64,000 nt of DNA from Mesorhizobium sp. WSM3859 (GCF_002295065.1 NZ_NSGG01000013.1:1-64000); one strand, 5' to 3'; numbered from the stretch's first letter, positions 33,525-43,079 are shown. Numbers and translations: made by a program. The notes: a model not told the origin generated them from the sequence alone.

Positions 33525-34520
33525 CTACAGCGCCTTCACCGCCACCTTCACCGGCTTTTCGATCTCCAGCGGATTGCGCAGCGGCAGGCCGAAATCCGGC
33601 GCCTCGATCTCGAACGTGTCGCCGGCCTCGGTCCTGATGCCGTCGGCGAAGGAGAGCGTCGCGGTGCCGAACATGTGCACATGCACGTCGCCCGGCTGGC
33701 GGAAGGCCGAATATTTGAAGTGGTGGTGCTCGAGATTGGCGATGGTGTGCGACATGTTCGCCTCGCCCGACAGGAACGGTTTTTCCCAGAGGAGCTTGCC
33801 GTCGCGCCAGATGCGCGATGCGCCGCGGACGTCCGCCGGCAGGTCGCCGATCAGGATCTCGGGGCCGAACGAGGCGTTGCGCAGCTTGGAATGGGCGAGG
33901 AACAGGTAGTTCACCCGCTCCGTCACGTGGTCGGAAAACTCGTTCGACAGCGTAAAGCCGACACGGAACGGCGCGCCGTCGTCGCCGATCACATAGATGC
34001 CGGCGATCTCGGGCTCCTCGCCGCCGTCCTGCGCGAAGGCCGGCGACATCAGCGGCGCGCCCGGCGCCACCGCCATCGTGCCGTTGCCCTTGTAGAACCA
34101 TTCCGGCTGCACGCCGACCTGTCCCTTGGCGGGCTTGCCGCCTTCGAGACCCATGCGGAACATCTTCATGGAATCGGTGAGTTCCTCCTCACCGCCCTCG
34201 CTAAGCTTCTTGTGCATGGAATCGCGCGTCGCCGCGGAGCCGAGATGCGTCAGCCCGGTGCCGGTGAGATGCAGATGCGCCGGGTCCGGATGGTTGATCG
34301 GCGACACAAGCCGGCCCCTCTTGTAGACGGCATCGAGATCAACCGTCTCGCCATAGCCCTTGCGCTCGATCAGCGCTTCGAGGCCGATACCGGTGCGCGC
34401 GGCCTCCATCGCCAGCGAATAGACGCTGCGTGCGCCATTGATGACCCTGGTCTTGCCGCCGCCATTGCGGGCGACGACGCGGATCGTCTCGGCGTCGTCG
34501 AGGATCTGGGAGATCAGCAT
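33525..34520 (-). CDS. gguC: GguC / AraD1-family protein (fumarylacetoacetate-hydrolase-like)
   Basis: 331 residues from ATG 34520 (GAGAGGA upstream). Features are GARSVYSLAMEAARTGIGLE, EWFYKGNGTMAVAPGAPL and GDLPADVRGASRIWRDGKLL, typical of the FAH-like AraD1 family. In Agrobacterium gguC follows chvE-gguA-gguB, as here; AraD1 proteins are 2-keto-3-deoxy-sugar-acid dehydratases in pentonate pathways. So it probably degrades an acid derived from the transported sugar. 200 bp separate it from gguB. Confidence 0.85.
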   Translation of the reverse strand: MLISQILDDAETIRVVARNGGGKTRVINGARSVYSLAMEAARTGIGLEALIERKGYGETVDLDAVYKRGRLVSPINHPDPAHLHLTGTGLTHLGSAATRDSMHKKLSEGGEEELTDSMKMFRMGLEGGKPAKGQVGVQPEWFYKGNGTMAVAPGAPLMSPAFAQDGGEEPEIAGIYVIGDDGAPFRVGFTLSNEFSDHVTERVNYLFLAHSKLRNASFGPEILIGDLPADVRGASRIWRDGKLLWEKPFLSGEANMSHTIANLEHHHFKYSAFRQPGDVHVHMFGTATLSFADGIRTEAGDTFEIEAPDFGLPLRNPLEIEKPVKVAVKAL

Positions 34521-34720
34521 GTTCGAATCCTCTCTCATTTAGCGGCCGCCCGCGAGCAAGCCTTACCCGGCGCGGCGTGGAGCGATCCCCGCCACGGTTG
34601 AAACTCTTCGTCCGGATTGCGTTCGCGAGCTCGGTCCTTGTGTGGACTTCTTGGCGCCGACGGGTTGCCGGCAGCTTCGCGATCTGAAACCCGTATGCCT
34701 CCTGAACTTTGTTCCGGCCC

Positions 34721-36013
34721 TTAAGCCTTGTTCTTGTTGTAGACGTCGAAGATGACGGCGCCGAGCAGCACCAGGCCCTTGACCACCTGCTGCCAGTCGA
34801 CATTGACGCCCATGATCGACATGCCGTTGTTCATCACGCCCATGATGAAGCCGCCGACCACGGCGCCGATCACCTGGCCGACGCCGCCCATTGCCGAGGC
34901 GCCGCCGATGAAGACGGCCGCGATGACGTCGAGCTCTGAGCCGAGACCAGCGGCCGGCACGGCCTGGCCGAGGCGCGCCGCGATGATCAGGCCGCCGAGC
35001 GCCGACAGCACGCCCATGTTGATGAAGACCATCAGCGTCAGCCTTTCGGTGTTGATGCCCGACAGCTGCGCCGCCTTGGCGTTGCCGCCCATGGCATAGA
35101 TGCGGCGGCCGATGGTCATGCGCTTGGTGACGAAGACGAACAGGGAGATGAGCACGCCCATCACCAGCAGCACGACCGGCAGGCCCCGGTAGCTCGCGAA
35201 CTGGAACACCAGGAACAGCGCCAGCGCGCTGCCGACCAACGTCTTGATGACGAACAGCGGGAAGGGCTCCGCCTCATAGCCATGACGCTCGCGCTTGCGC
35301 CGCGTCCTGAAGCCGAAATAGGCATAGGCGAGCACCGCGACCAGGCCGAGCACGATCGTCGTCATATGCAGCGTCAAGCCGCTGCCGACGATGGTCTTGC
35401 CGGCGGCATTGACCGTCGGCGGGATCAGCGTCAGCGGGCCGATCACGTCAGGAATGAAGCCGGAGCTCAGCGCCTTGAAGCTGGCCGGCAGCGGACCGAC
35501 CGACGAGCCGCCGCCAAGCAGTGCCTGGCAGATGCCGCGGAAGATCAGCATGCCGGCCAGCGTCACGATGAAGCTTGGTATCTTGTGATAGGCGATCCAG
35601 TAGCCTTGCGCCGCGCCGATCAGCGCGCCGACGATCAGGCAGACGATCGAGACCACCAGCGGATTCGAGAATATGCCCAGCGGCCAGATCACCATCATCA
35701 TCGCCGCCAGCGCGCCGATGAAGCCTGCCACCGAGCCCACGCTGAGGTCGATATAGCCGGCGACGATCACCAAGAGCATGCCGAGCGCCATCACGATGAT
35801 GAACGAGTTCTGCTGCACCAGGTTCGAGAGGTTCACTGGTTTGAACAGCGTGCCCGACGTCGTGTACTGGAAGAACAGCATGATCACGATCAGCGCGATG
35901 ATCAGGCCGTATTCGCGCAGGTTCGTCGTCAGCGCCGAGACGGCGATGCGCTGGCCCTGCTTGACGTCCTCGGCTGTGCCGCTTTGCGGTGCGGGAGCGC
36001 TTTCTGTGCTCAT
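34721..36013 (-). CDS. gguB: Multiple-sugar ABC transporter permease GguB
   Basis: 430 residues with about ten TM segments and the BPD_transp_2 signature GSVAGFIGALAAMMMVIW and ELDVIAAVFIGGASAMGGVG. It forms the membrane channel of the CUT2-type sugar importer with GguA and ChvE. It begins within the gguA stop (ATGA overlap at 36010-36013), so translation is coupled. Confidence 0.93.
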   Translation of the reverse strand: MSTESAPAPQSGTAEDVKQGQRIAVSALTTNLREYGLIIALIVIMLFFQYTTSGTLFKPVNLSNLVQQNSFIIVMALGMLLVIVAGYIDLSVGSVAGFIGALAAMMMVIWPLGIFSNPLVVSIVCLIVGALIGAAQGYWIAYHKIPSFIVTLAGMLIFRGICQALLGGGSSVGPLPASFKALSSGFIPDVIGPLTLIPPTVNAAGKTIVGSGLTLHMTTIVLGLVAVLAYAYFGFRTRRKRERHGYEAEPFPLFVIKTLVGSALALFLVFQFASYRGLPVVLLVMGVLISLFVFVTKRMTIGRRIYAMGGNAKAAQLSGINTERLTLMVFINMGVLSALGGLIIAARLGQAVPAAGLGSELDVIAAVFIGGASAMGGVGQVIGAVVGGFIMGVMNNGMSIMGVNVDWQQVVKGLVLLGAVIFDVYNKNKA

Positions 36014-37545
36014 GATGCTTTTTTTCCTTCTCCGCGAACGATGGCGCGCATGATTTTTTCCTGGCTGGCGTCGCTTGCCGCCATTTCGCCGACGATACGC
36101 CCTTCGTTCATCACATAGATACGGTCGGTGATGCCGAGCAATTCGGGCATTTCCGACGAGATGACGATGATCGCTTTGCCTTCGGCGGCGAGGCGGGCGA
36201 TGATCGTATAGATTTCGTACTTGGCGCCGACGTCAATGCCGCGGGTCGGCTCGTCGAGGATCAGCACTTCCGGATCGGCGAACAGCCATTTCGACAGCAC
36301 CACCTTCTGCTGGTTGCCGCCCGAGAGGTTGCCGGTCAGCTGATAGACGCTGGAGGCACGGATGTTGGTTTTCTTGCGGTAGTCGTTGGCGACGCTCATC
36401 TCGCGCATGTCGTCGATGACGCCGCGGCTGGAAACGCCGGAAAGGTTGGCCAAGGTCACATTGTGCTTGATGTGGTCGATGAGGTTGAGGCCGTAGGTCT
36501 TGCGGTCCTCGGTCACATAGGCGATGCGGTTCTCCACCGCCTTGCTCACCGATGAGAGGTCGAGCGGCTTGCCGTGGAGCGACACCTCGCCGGTGATGTG
36601 CCGGCCATAGGAGCGGCCGAACAAGCTCATCGCGAATTCGGTGCGGCCGGCGCCCATCAGCCCGGCAATGCCCACCACCTCGCCCTTGCGCACATTGAGG
36701 TTGACGTTCTTGATCACCTGCCGCTCGGCGTGGATCGGGTGGTAGACCGACCAGTCCTTCACCTCGAAGATGACCTCGCCGATCTGCGGCTCGCGCGGCG
36801 GGTAGCGGTCGTCGAGGGAACGGCCGACCATCGAGGTGATGATGCGGTCTTCCGAGATGTCCTTCCTCGGCAAGGTCTCGATGGTGCGCCCGTCGCGGAT
36901 CACCGTCACATTGTCGGCGACGCGGCTCACCTCGTTGAGCTTGTGCGAGATCAGAATCGAGGTCATGCCCTGGCGCTTGAACTCGAGCAGGAGGTCGAGC
37001 AGCGCCTGGCTGTCCTTTTCTGAGAGCGAGGCCGTCGGCTCGTCCAGGATCAGGAGTTTCACTTCCTTGCTGAGCGCCTTGGCGATCTCGACCAACTGCT
37101 GCTTGCCGACGCCGATATTGGTGATCAGCGTCTTGGGATCTTCCTTGAGCCCGACCTTCTTGAGCAGGGCGGCCGTGCGCGTCTCGTTGGCGTCCCAGTC
37201 GATGACGCCATAGCTGGCGTGCTCATTGCCGAGGAAGATGTTTTCCGCGATCGACAGCATCGGCACCAGGGCAAGCTCCTGGTGGATGATGACGATGCCG
37301 ATATGCTCGCTGTCGTGAATGCCTTTGAAATGGCATTCCTGGCCGCGAAAGACGATCTGGCCATCATAGGTCCCGGATGGGTAGACGCCTGACAGCACCT
37401 TCATCAGCGTCGACTTGCCGGCGCCATTCTCGCCCACGATGGCGTGGATCTCACCTTCCTCGACGCTGAGGTTGACGTTCGACAACGCCTTCACGCCGGG
37501 GAACGTCTTGGTGATGTCGCGCATCTCCAAAATCGTCGAGGCCAT
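36010..37545 (-). CDS. gguA: Multiple-sugar ABC transporter ATP-binding protein GguA
   Basis: 511 residues, two ATPase halves as in CUT2 importers. First half: Walker A GENGAGKSTLMKVLSG, signature IGVGKQQLVEIAKAL and Walker B LLILDEPTA. Second half: degenerate P-loop GLMGAGRTEFAMSLFG, signature LSGGNQQKVVLSKWLF, and Walker B VLILDEPTRGIDVGAKYEI. It energises uptake of sugars delivered by ChvE. Confidence 0.95.
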   Translation of the reverse strand: MASTILEMRDITKTFPGVKALSNVNLSVEEGEIHAIVGENGAGKSTLMKVLSGVYPSGTYDGQIVFRGQECHFKGIHDSEHIGIVIIHQELALVPMLSIAENIFLGNEHASYGVIDWDANETRTAALLKKVGLKEDPKTLITNIGVGKQQLVEIAKALSKEVKLLILDEPTASLSEKDSQALLDLLLEFKRQGMTSILISHKLNEVSRVADNVTVIRDGRTIETLPRKDISEDRIITSMVGRSLDDRYPPREPQIGEVIFEVKDWSVYHPIHAERQVIKNVNLNVRKGEVVGIAGLMGAGRTEFAMSLFGRSYGRHITGEVSLHGKPLDLSSVSKAVENRIAYVTEDRKTYGLNLIDHIKHNVTLANLSGVSSRGVIDDMREMSVANDYRKKTNIRASSVYQLTGNLSGGNQQKVVLSKWLFADPEVLILDEPTRGIDVGAKYEIYTIIARLAAEGKAIIVISSEMPELLGITDRIYVMNEGRIVGEMAASDASQEKIMRAIVRGEGKKAS

Positions 37546-37674
37546 CGGGTCTGCTCCTTGGGCGCATGGCTCCGGATCGGACTCCGGAAGGGCTCATGCG
37601 CGAAATCAACATACTGCGGCGCGTGACGCCACAGAAGCCGGCAAAACAATACCGGGGTCGTTTTTGAACGAAAA

Positions 37675-37700
37675 GGGGTCCTGCGGCCGCGCAGGACCCC
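37675..37700. terminator. Strong hairpin between chvE and gguA
   Basis: GGGGTCCTGC (37675-37684) pairs perfectly with GCAGGACCCC (37691-37700); on the minus strand TTTTCGTTC follows. It lies 17 bp after the chvE stop. Such a stem commonly lets the binding-protein gene be expressed at higher level than the transporter genes behind it, through partial termination or mRNA protection. Confidence 0.8.
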
Positions 37701-37716
37701 TTCCTGTAAGACTGGA

Positions 37717-38787
37717 TTACTTCAGCTCTTCGGCCTTGATGTAGCCGGAGTCGACGACCAGCTTCTCGTAGTTCGACTTGTCGACCTCAACCGGCGTCAG
37801 CAGGATCGAGGGAACGACCTTGACGTCGTTGTTGTAGGTCTTGGTGTCGAGGCCCTCAGGCTTGCCGCCGGAGAGCACCTTGTCGACCAGCTCCACGGTC
37901 GACTTGGCAAGGTCGCGGGTGTCCTTGAACACCGTCGAATACTGCTCGCCCGAGATGATCAGCTTGACCGAGGCGGTCTCGGCGTCCTGGCCGGTCACGA
38001 TCGGCCAAGGCTGAGCGTCCGTGCCGTAGCCGACGGCGCGCAGCGAGGCGGTGATGCCGCGCGACAGGCCGTCATAAGGCGACAGAACGCCGTCGACGCG
38101 GCTGCCGTCCGAGTAGTTGGCCGAGAGCAGGTTGTCCATGCGGGCCTGAGCGGTGGCGGCGAGCCAGCGCAGCGTGCCGACCTTGTCCATGCCCATCTGG
38201 CCGGACTTGATCTTGATCGAGCCGTCATCGATCAGCGGCTGCAGGACCGACATCGCGCCGTTGTAGAAGAAGAAGGCGTTGTTGTCGTCCGGCGAGCCGC
38301 CGAACAGCTCAACGTTCCACGGCTTGGTGTTCGGGAAGCGCTCCTTGAGGCCCTTGACCAGCGAGTTCGCCTGGATCACGCCGACGCCGAAATTGTCGAA
38401 AGTGGTGTAGTAGTCGACATTCGGGGTCTTCTTGATCAGGCGGTCATAGGCGACGACGACGACGCCCGCGTCATTGGCCTTCTGCAGGGCGTCCGCCATA
38501 GTGGTGCCGTCGATCGAGGCGATGATCAGCGCCTTCGGGCCCTTGGTGATTTCATTTTCCAGCTGGCTGAGCTGGTTCGGGATATCGTCCTGCGCGTATT
38601 GCAGGTCGACGGTGTAGCCGAGCTTCTCGAGCTGGGACTTGACGGCATCGCCGTCGTTGATCCAGCGCTGCGAGGTCTTGGTCGGCATTAGCACACCGAT
38701 GAGGCCCTTGTCGGCCGCGTGCGCCGAATAGCTCATGGCGGCAATGCCAAGGGCCGCCACGGCGGCCAGCGTCTTGATGATCTTCAC
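37717..38787 (-). CDS. chvE: Periplasmic multiple-sugar-binding protein ChvE
   Basis: 356 residues from GTG 38787 with GGGAGAG upstream; this start gives a clean signal peptide (KTLAAVAALGIAAMSYSAHA|A). The periplasmic-binding fold shows GLIGVLMPTKTSQRWINDGD, QLSQLENEITKGPKALIIAS, AYDRLIKKTPNVDYYTTFDN and IVTGQDAETASVKLIISGEQ. In Agrobacterium ChvE binds galactose, arabinose, glucose and related sugars for uptake, chemotaxis and vir induction; here transport is the supported role because gguABC follow. Confidence 0.92.
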   Translation of the reverse strand: MKIIKTLAAVAALGIAAMSYSAHAADKGLIGVLMPTKTSQRWINDGDAVKSQLEKLGYTVDLQYAQDDIPNQLSQLENEITKGPKALIIASIDGTTMADALQKANDAGVVVVAYDRLIKKTPNVDYYTTFDNFGVGVIQANSLVKGLKERFPNTKPWNVELFGGSPDDNNAFFFYNGAMSVLQPLIDDGSIKIKSGQMGMDKVGTLRWLAATAQARMDNLLSANYSDGSRVDGVLSPYDGLSRGITASLRAVGYGTDAQPWPIVTGQDAETASVKLIISGEQYSTVFKDTRDLAKSTVELVDKVLSGGKPEGLDTKTYNNDVKVVPSILLTPVEVDKSNYEKLVVDSGYIKAEELK

Positions 38788-38980
38788 GATTACTCTCCCT
38801 GGTTGATGGTCGCGACCTCGGGGCTTCGCGGGCCGCGCAGCCGGGCAGATGCGCTGGCGCGCCTCTGTCGGCTTTATCGATCTCCGGTATCCTCCCAATC
38901 GGCCCCGCGACGCAGTTCAATCGATACGAATTCGCTCGTTACCGACCCCTGCGCCTTGGAACGCGCGAAGGGTGGGTCCC

Positions 38981-38998
38981 TTTGACATAACTGTCAAA
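38981..38998. promoter_or_regulatory. Perfect dyad TTTGACA-TAAC-TGTCAAA between chvE and gbpR
   Basis: 7-bp perfect arms, about midway between the divergent chvE and LysR-type genes (194 bp from chvE, 81 bp from the regulator). The position is right for an operator of the LysR-type regulator or a shared promoter element. Confidence 0.55.
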
Positions 38999-39016
38999 TG
39001 CGATCTTTGGTGGTTG

Positions 39017-39036
39017 CTATATCGAAACTGATATGG
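39017..39036. promoter_or_regulatory. Second dyad CTATATC-N6-GATATGG before gbpR
   Basis: Arms match in six of seven positions and fit the T-N11-A core of LysR-type operators. It lies 43 bp before the regulator start. With the dyad at 38981 it makes a two-site operator plausible for auto-repression and control of chvE. Confidence 0.45.
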
Positions 39037-39078
39037 CTTAGAGGGTTGAAAGGAAACCCGCTTCGGAGGTTCAGGATC

Positions 39079-40068
39079 ATGGCGGCAATGCAAGATTTCG
39101 GCGCGATTTCAGGTGGTTACGACAAATTGCCGGGAGACGGCGAGACGCTGCTGCGCAGCGGCCTGAGCCTCCGCCACATGCGCATGATCACCGCGCTGGA
39201 TGATCACGGACGGGTGAGCGCCGCAGCGCAGGTCATGAACACCTCGCAGCCGGCCGCCTCGCGCATGATCGCCGAGATGGAGGCGGTGCTCGACGTCAAA
39301 TTGTGCGAGCGGCTGCCGCGCGGCGTGACGCTGACCCCTTATGGCAAGGCGCTCGCGCGGCGCGCCCGCTCGATCCTGCTCGAGATGCGGGAGGCCGACC
39401 GCGAGATTGCCGAGCTCAAGGCCGGCAAGGGCGGCTCCGTGTTCCTCGGCGCCGTGACGGCTCCGGCAATCGAGTTGGCCGTGCCGGCGATTCGCGAAAT
39501 CCGGCGCATCTATCCACGCATCGAAATCACCATGCAGGTCGAGACCTCCAACGTGCTTGCCCGCGAGCTGATCGCCTCGCGCCACGACTTCATCATCGCG
39601 CGCATTCCCGACGACCTTAATCCGCGGCTCTTCGAATCGCGCGTCATCGGCGTCGAGAAGGCCTGCCTCATCGTGCGCCGCGGCCATCCGCTGGCGAGCG
39701 GCAAGATGGTGCGGCTGGAAGACACGGCAGCCTATGACTGGGTGTTCCAGTCCGGCGGCTCGCCGCTGCGGCAGGCGATGGAAAGCAATTTTTTGAACCG
39801 CGACATTCCTCTGCCCGACCGCATCCTCAACACCTCGTCGCTGTTGCTCACGCTGGTGATGGTGGCGCAGTCCGACGCCATCGCGCCGGTCTCGATCCAG
39901 GTCGCCAGGTTCATCCAGGGGGCCGACGGGCTGGCCGGCGCTATCGACGTGGTTCAGACCGAGTTCGATATCGAGGTCCGGCCCTACAGCCTGATCACGG
40001 TCAAGAATCGCGTGCTCTCGCCCGCCGCGAAAATGCTGCATGACTTCATCTTGCGCGAAGTGGGGTGA
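39079..40068 (+). CDS. gbpR: LysR-family regulator, GbpR/GguR type
   Basis: 329 residues from ATG 39079 with GGAGG nine bases before; upstream in-frame codons lack a site. HTH: LRHMRMITALDDHGRVSAAA with QVMNTSQPAASRMIAEME; effector domain about 110-325 (GSVFLGAVTAPAIELAVPAI). It is divergent from chvE-gguABC, the position of gbpR in Agrobacterium and Azospirillum, where it controls the sugar-binding protein in response to galactose-type sugars or their acids. Symbol assigned from context. Confidence 0.85.
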   Translation: MAAMQDFGAISGGYDKLPGDGETLLRSGLSLRHMRMITALDDHGRVSAAAQVMNTSQPAASRMIAEMEAVLDVKLCERLPRGVTLTPYGKALARRARSILLEMREADREIAELKAGKGGSVFLGAVTAPAIELAVPAIREIRRIYPRIEITMQVETSNVLARELIASRHDFIIARIPDDLNPRLFESRVIGVEKACLIVRRGHPLASGKMVRLEDTAAYDWVFQSGGSPLRQAMESNFLNRDIPLPDRILNTSSLLLTLVMVAQSDAIAPVSIQVARFIQGADGLAGAIDVVQTEFDIEVRPYSLITVKNRVLSPAAKMLHDFILREVG

Positions 40069-40173
40069 TGGAACGAGAACGCTACTTCTACGTTCAATCC
40101 GATCGGTCGCTCGCTGGAGCCCGTTGCGGGTGAGGGAAGAGCTGCTGATGCTCAACAGCTCGGGAGGTTTTTG

Positions 40174-40506
40174 ATGGAACGTCGGTTATTTCTGACTGGA
40201 ATGCTTGGCGTTGCGGGGGCGGCGGCACTTGCAAGCCTGGCCGGACCCAGCAAGGCGGTTGCCGGTATTCCCGAAGGCAACGGAATTCTCGATGAATTGG
40301 ACAAGCCCGATCCGGCCATCCACGAGGAGGATGACCAAGATCTGCTGCAGCCGGCTCAGTACTACCGCCGTCGATACTACCGCGATCGGTACTACCGTCG
40401 CCGGCGTCGGCGCGTTTGGAGAAGGGTCTGCCGCCGCTACTGGCGTCATGGTTACTGGCGTCGCCGCTGCTGGCGCGAACGCGTCTGGATCAGCATCTGG
40501 CTGTAG
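40174..40506 (+). CDS. Small Tat-signal protein with Arg/Tyr/Trp-rich tail
   Basis: 110 residues from ATG 40174 (GGGAGG 7 bases upstream; a TTG one codon earlier is possible). The N-terminus ERRLFLTGMLGVAGAAALAS fits a twin-arginine signal (R-R-x-F-L). A short acidic stretch (DELDKPDPAIHEEDDQDLL) precedes a C-terminal tail of about 45 residues made almost only of Arg, Tyr, Trp and a few Cys/His (for example YYRRRYYRDRYYRRRRRRVW). No enzyme motif is present. Similar short RY-rich secreted proteins are annotated as hypothetical in Mesorhizobium as far as I recall. Function unknown; the cationic tail could bind nucleic acid, polysaccharide or the envelope. Confidence 0.72.
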   Translation: MERRLFLTGMLGVAGAAALASLAGPSKAVAGIPEGNGILDELDKPDPAIHEEDDQDLLQPAQYYRRRYYRDRYYRRRRRRVWRRVCRRYWRHGYWRRRCWRERVWISIWL

Positions 40507-40605
40507 CGCGAAAGCGGGCCTGAAGCTCGCGAATGTCGAATGATTGGCGGATGGGTCTCGCGCGGTCGTGCAGGACCCTCCGCCCGCCTGCCAAACTCGA
40601 TGATC

Positions 40606-40679
40606 TGGAGCGGGTAGCGGGAATCGAACCCGCGCGTTCAGCTTGGGAAGCTGACAGGCTACCATTACATCATACCCGC
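40606..40679 (-). tRNA. tRNA-Gly(CCC)
   Basis: Minus strand: acceptor GCGGGTA (40679-40673) pairs with TACCCGC (40616-40610), discriminator T and an encoded CCA (40608-40606). The anticodon arm is TCAGC-TTCCCAA-GCTGA with anticodon CCC; the T arm contains GGTTCGATTCC. It reads GGG codons. The region 40507-40886 around it holds no other gene. Confidence 0.95.
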
Positions 40680-40886
40680 GTCGGCAACCTCGTTACCATG
40701 ATGCCGCCGCCGCAAGCAATCGGCAAAGCGGCGCTCTTATGATCGTAGCGCGGGCAGTTCGATGCGCACGCGCGCATCTCGCCAGCTTCCGTCCAGAATC
40801 CTGACCCTGCCGCCATGCGGCCCGGCGATCTGCCGGGCGAGGTGGAGGCCGGATCGGATGGCGTTCAAGGAAACGTCTACTGTTTG

Positions 40887-42767
40887 TCACTTCGCTGTCG
40901 CGACCGCGTCGGTTGTCGTAAAACGCGGCCAATATTTGGAAATCGCCAACTCTGCCCCCGCGGTGGAGAAATGACCGTAGTCGAAGTAAAGAAATCTGCT
41001 GCTGGCGTCGGCGTAAGAACAGCCTTTCCCATCGCATAGGAACGCCAGCGGATCGATGAACGTCGCGCCTTTGGTGAACGACATCACCCGTTCGTTGATC
41101 TTGGGGTCCATGGCCATGGGCCAGGATGTGTTTCCTCGCCCGGTGAAGAAGGCGATTTTCTGAACGTCGGCTATGAATTCCGGGGATTGGCCGATCACAT
41201 ATACACGCACGCCCAACTCACGGAGACGGTCGATCGTTTTCTGTAGACCGTCGAAACCTCTGACCTCGTAGTCGGTCCATCGGCCGCTCAAGATCACCGA
41301 TTTGATTGCCGCATCGTGGATGAGTTTCAAGGCCCGCTCGTTGAAGCGTGTGCAATCCGGGCGGGCGTAGGAAAAGTAAGTCAGGTCCGGCGGGCAGCCC
41401 GCATAGGTGTACTCGATGACGTTCGCCTGAATCTTGTCCATGTTGGCATCGAGCCCGGAAACATAGTGCGCGGCAAACGAATCCCCCCACAGCAAGACAT
41501 TGGTGGCAAAGCCGTGCGTACGGGTGCAATTGGCCAGGTTCCAGTTGTCTATCCGGGTCACGCCCTCGTTGAAGCAAACGCCGTTACGCCAGTCGCCGAC
41601 GCTGATGCGCTGCTGCTCGAAGTCCGGAAACCGCTGTGCAAAGCCATTGCCCATGGCTCCGGCCAAGCCGAAAGCACAAGCCAGGACAATCGCCACGCTC
41701 GAGAAGGCGAAGATCGGCAACGGAGCGGTGAACGATCGCTTCTGTCGAAATGGCTGTTCGACATACTTCCAGGAGAATGTGGCCAGCACGACGCTTGCAA
41801 CCACCAATGCGATTGTCGTCGTCGGGGCGATGGCCTGCAGCGAAAGATAGTGGGCGAACGAATTGATCGGCCAATGGACGAGATAGAGCGAGTAAGAAAT
41901 CAGGCCGATCCAGACCAGCGGGCCAAATTGGAGTATGCGCGTGGCAAGGGTCGCCTGTCTCGTCGCGCCCGGCACATCCTGGCCCGCGTAGATCAGAAGG
42001 GCGGTTCCGACGCACGGAAACAAAGCGTTGTAGCCCGGAAACGGATCGCTCTCGGCAATCGCGAAGAATGCGAAGGCGATCAAACCGAACCCGGCCAGGC
42101 CGACCAGTTCCATCAGCCATGCGTTAGCCAGGGGTGGCGGTCTCTTCAGCATGAGCGCGGCGCCCAGCATGAGTTCCCACATCCGCGTAGGCAACAGGTA
42201 GAAGCCCGCGGTCGGCGCCATCGATGTCGCCAACACCGCCAGAACGAAGCTGGCAAGCATGATCGGCACCAGCACCGTCATCCATCGCTTCGAGAAATAG
42301 CGATAGATCAGGAACACCAGGATCGGGAAAAAGATATAGTATTGCTCCTCAACGGAGAGCGACCACGTGTGCAGCAGCGGTCGCAGTACCGCGTCGATGG
42401 AGAAGTAGTTTGTCGTTTTCCAGAAATAGATGTTCGACCAGAAGGTCGAGGTGGCTATCACGCTCAGGCTGAATTCGCGCAGGTCCGACGGCAGCAGGAT
42501 GAACCAGGCCGCGATGCATATGAGGAGCAAGACAAAGAACAGCGCCGGCAGGATGCGCCGGCAACGGCGCCAGTAGAACCTGGCGATCGAAAACTGCCCC
42601 CGCACGATATCGTCCAATAGGCTTCCGGTAATCAGGTAGCCCGATATGACGAAGAAAATATCGACGCCGGTAAAGCCGCCCGGGAGAGCCGAGACGCCAA
42701 AGTGAAAGAGCACTACCGGAAGAACGGCAACAGCCCTGAGGCCGTCGATGTCACGCCTGTAATTCAT
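40887..42767 (-). CDS. Acyltransferase-3 / SGNH two-domain membrane O-acyltransferase (OafA-like)
   Basis: 626 residues from ATG 42767. Acyltransferase-3 domain at 1-350: start YRRDIDGLRAVAVLPVVLFH, then FFVISGYLITGSLLDD and about ten TM segments. C-terminal SGNH domain at about 390-626: GDS motif in VLLWGDSFAAHYVSG and the catalytic His in DYGHFSTAGAELAIS. Such proteins O-acetylate surface polysaccharide. A downstream partner is not visible; the gene is alone between the tRNA and a 312-bp gap. Confidence 0.9.
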   Translation of the reverse strand: MNYRRDIDGLRAVAVLPVVLFHFGVSALPGGFTGVDIFFVISGYLITGSLLDDIVRGQFSIARFYWRRCRRILPALFFVLLLICIAAWFILLPSDLREFSLSVIATSTFWSNIYFWKTTNYFSIDAVLRPLLHTWSLSVEEQYYIFFPILVFLIYRYFSKRWMTVLVPIMLASFVLAVLATSMAPTAGFYLLPTRMWELMLGAALMLKRPPPLANAWLMELVGLAGFGLIAFAFFAIAESDPFPGYNALFPCVGTALLIYAGQDVPGATRQATLATRILQFGPLVWIGLISYSLYLVHWPINSFAHYLSLQAIAPTTTIALVVASVVLATFSWKYVEQPFRQKRSFTAPLPIFAFSSVAIVLACAFGLAGAMGNGFAQRFPDFEQQRISVGDWRNGVCFNEGVTRIDNWNLANCTRTHGFATNVLLWGDSFAAHYVSGLDANMDKIQANVIEYTYAGCPPDLTYFSYARPDCTRFNERALKLIHDAAIKSVILSGRWTDYEVRGFDGLQKTIDRLRELGVRVYVIGQSPEFIADVQKIAFFTGRGNTSWPMAMDPKINERVMSFTKGATFIDPLAFLCDGKGCSYADASSRFLYFDYGHFSTAGAELAISKYWPRFTTTDAVATAK

Positions 42768-43079
42768 ATCCAACAACCAACCATCGGCAACATCCGGCGG
42801 CGCTTGCGCGGTCCCATGGAGCAACTCGATGGGGATTACTGCGCAAGTGCCGAAAGCGTGCGGCGATACGATTTGGGTCTGGCTTGCGGATCTCCAAAGA
42901 TAGTCCCACGTCTAGGTTGCTGCGCTGCAACATCGGTGTCAAGCGAATATTAGCTGCGTCAAACGTAAGCAGCCCGGCTACGGCTCAAACTTCCCCGGCC
43001 AAAACTTGAAGCGGGGTCGGCAACTGCGTATTTCTGGACCTGCGGTCCGAATCGGACAGTCAAAATCTGGAGAGAAGCC
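42768..43079. other. Intergenic region, nothing recognised
   Basis: 312 bp between divergent acyltransferase and DUF6460 genes. I see promoter space but no convincing gene, hairpin or repeat. A GGAGAG ribosome binding site before the small gene at 43080 is the only clear element. Confidence 0.5.

Noticed and set aside
37717..38787. Virulence (vir) locus suggested by chvE
   Set aside because: No virA/virG or vir-box features occur here; gguABC and gbpR point to sugar transport.
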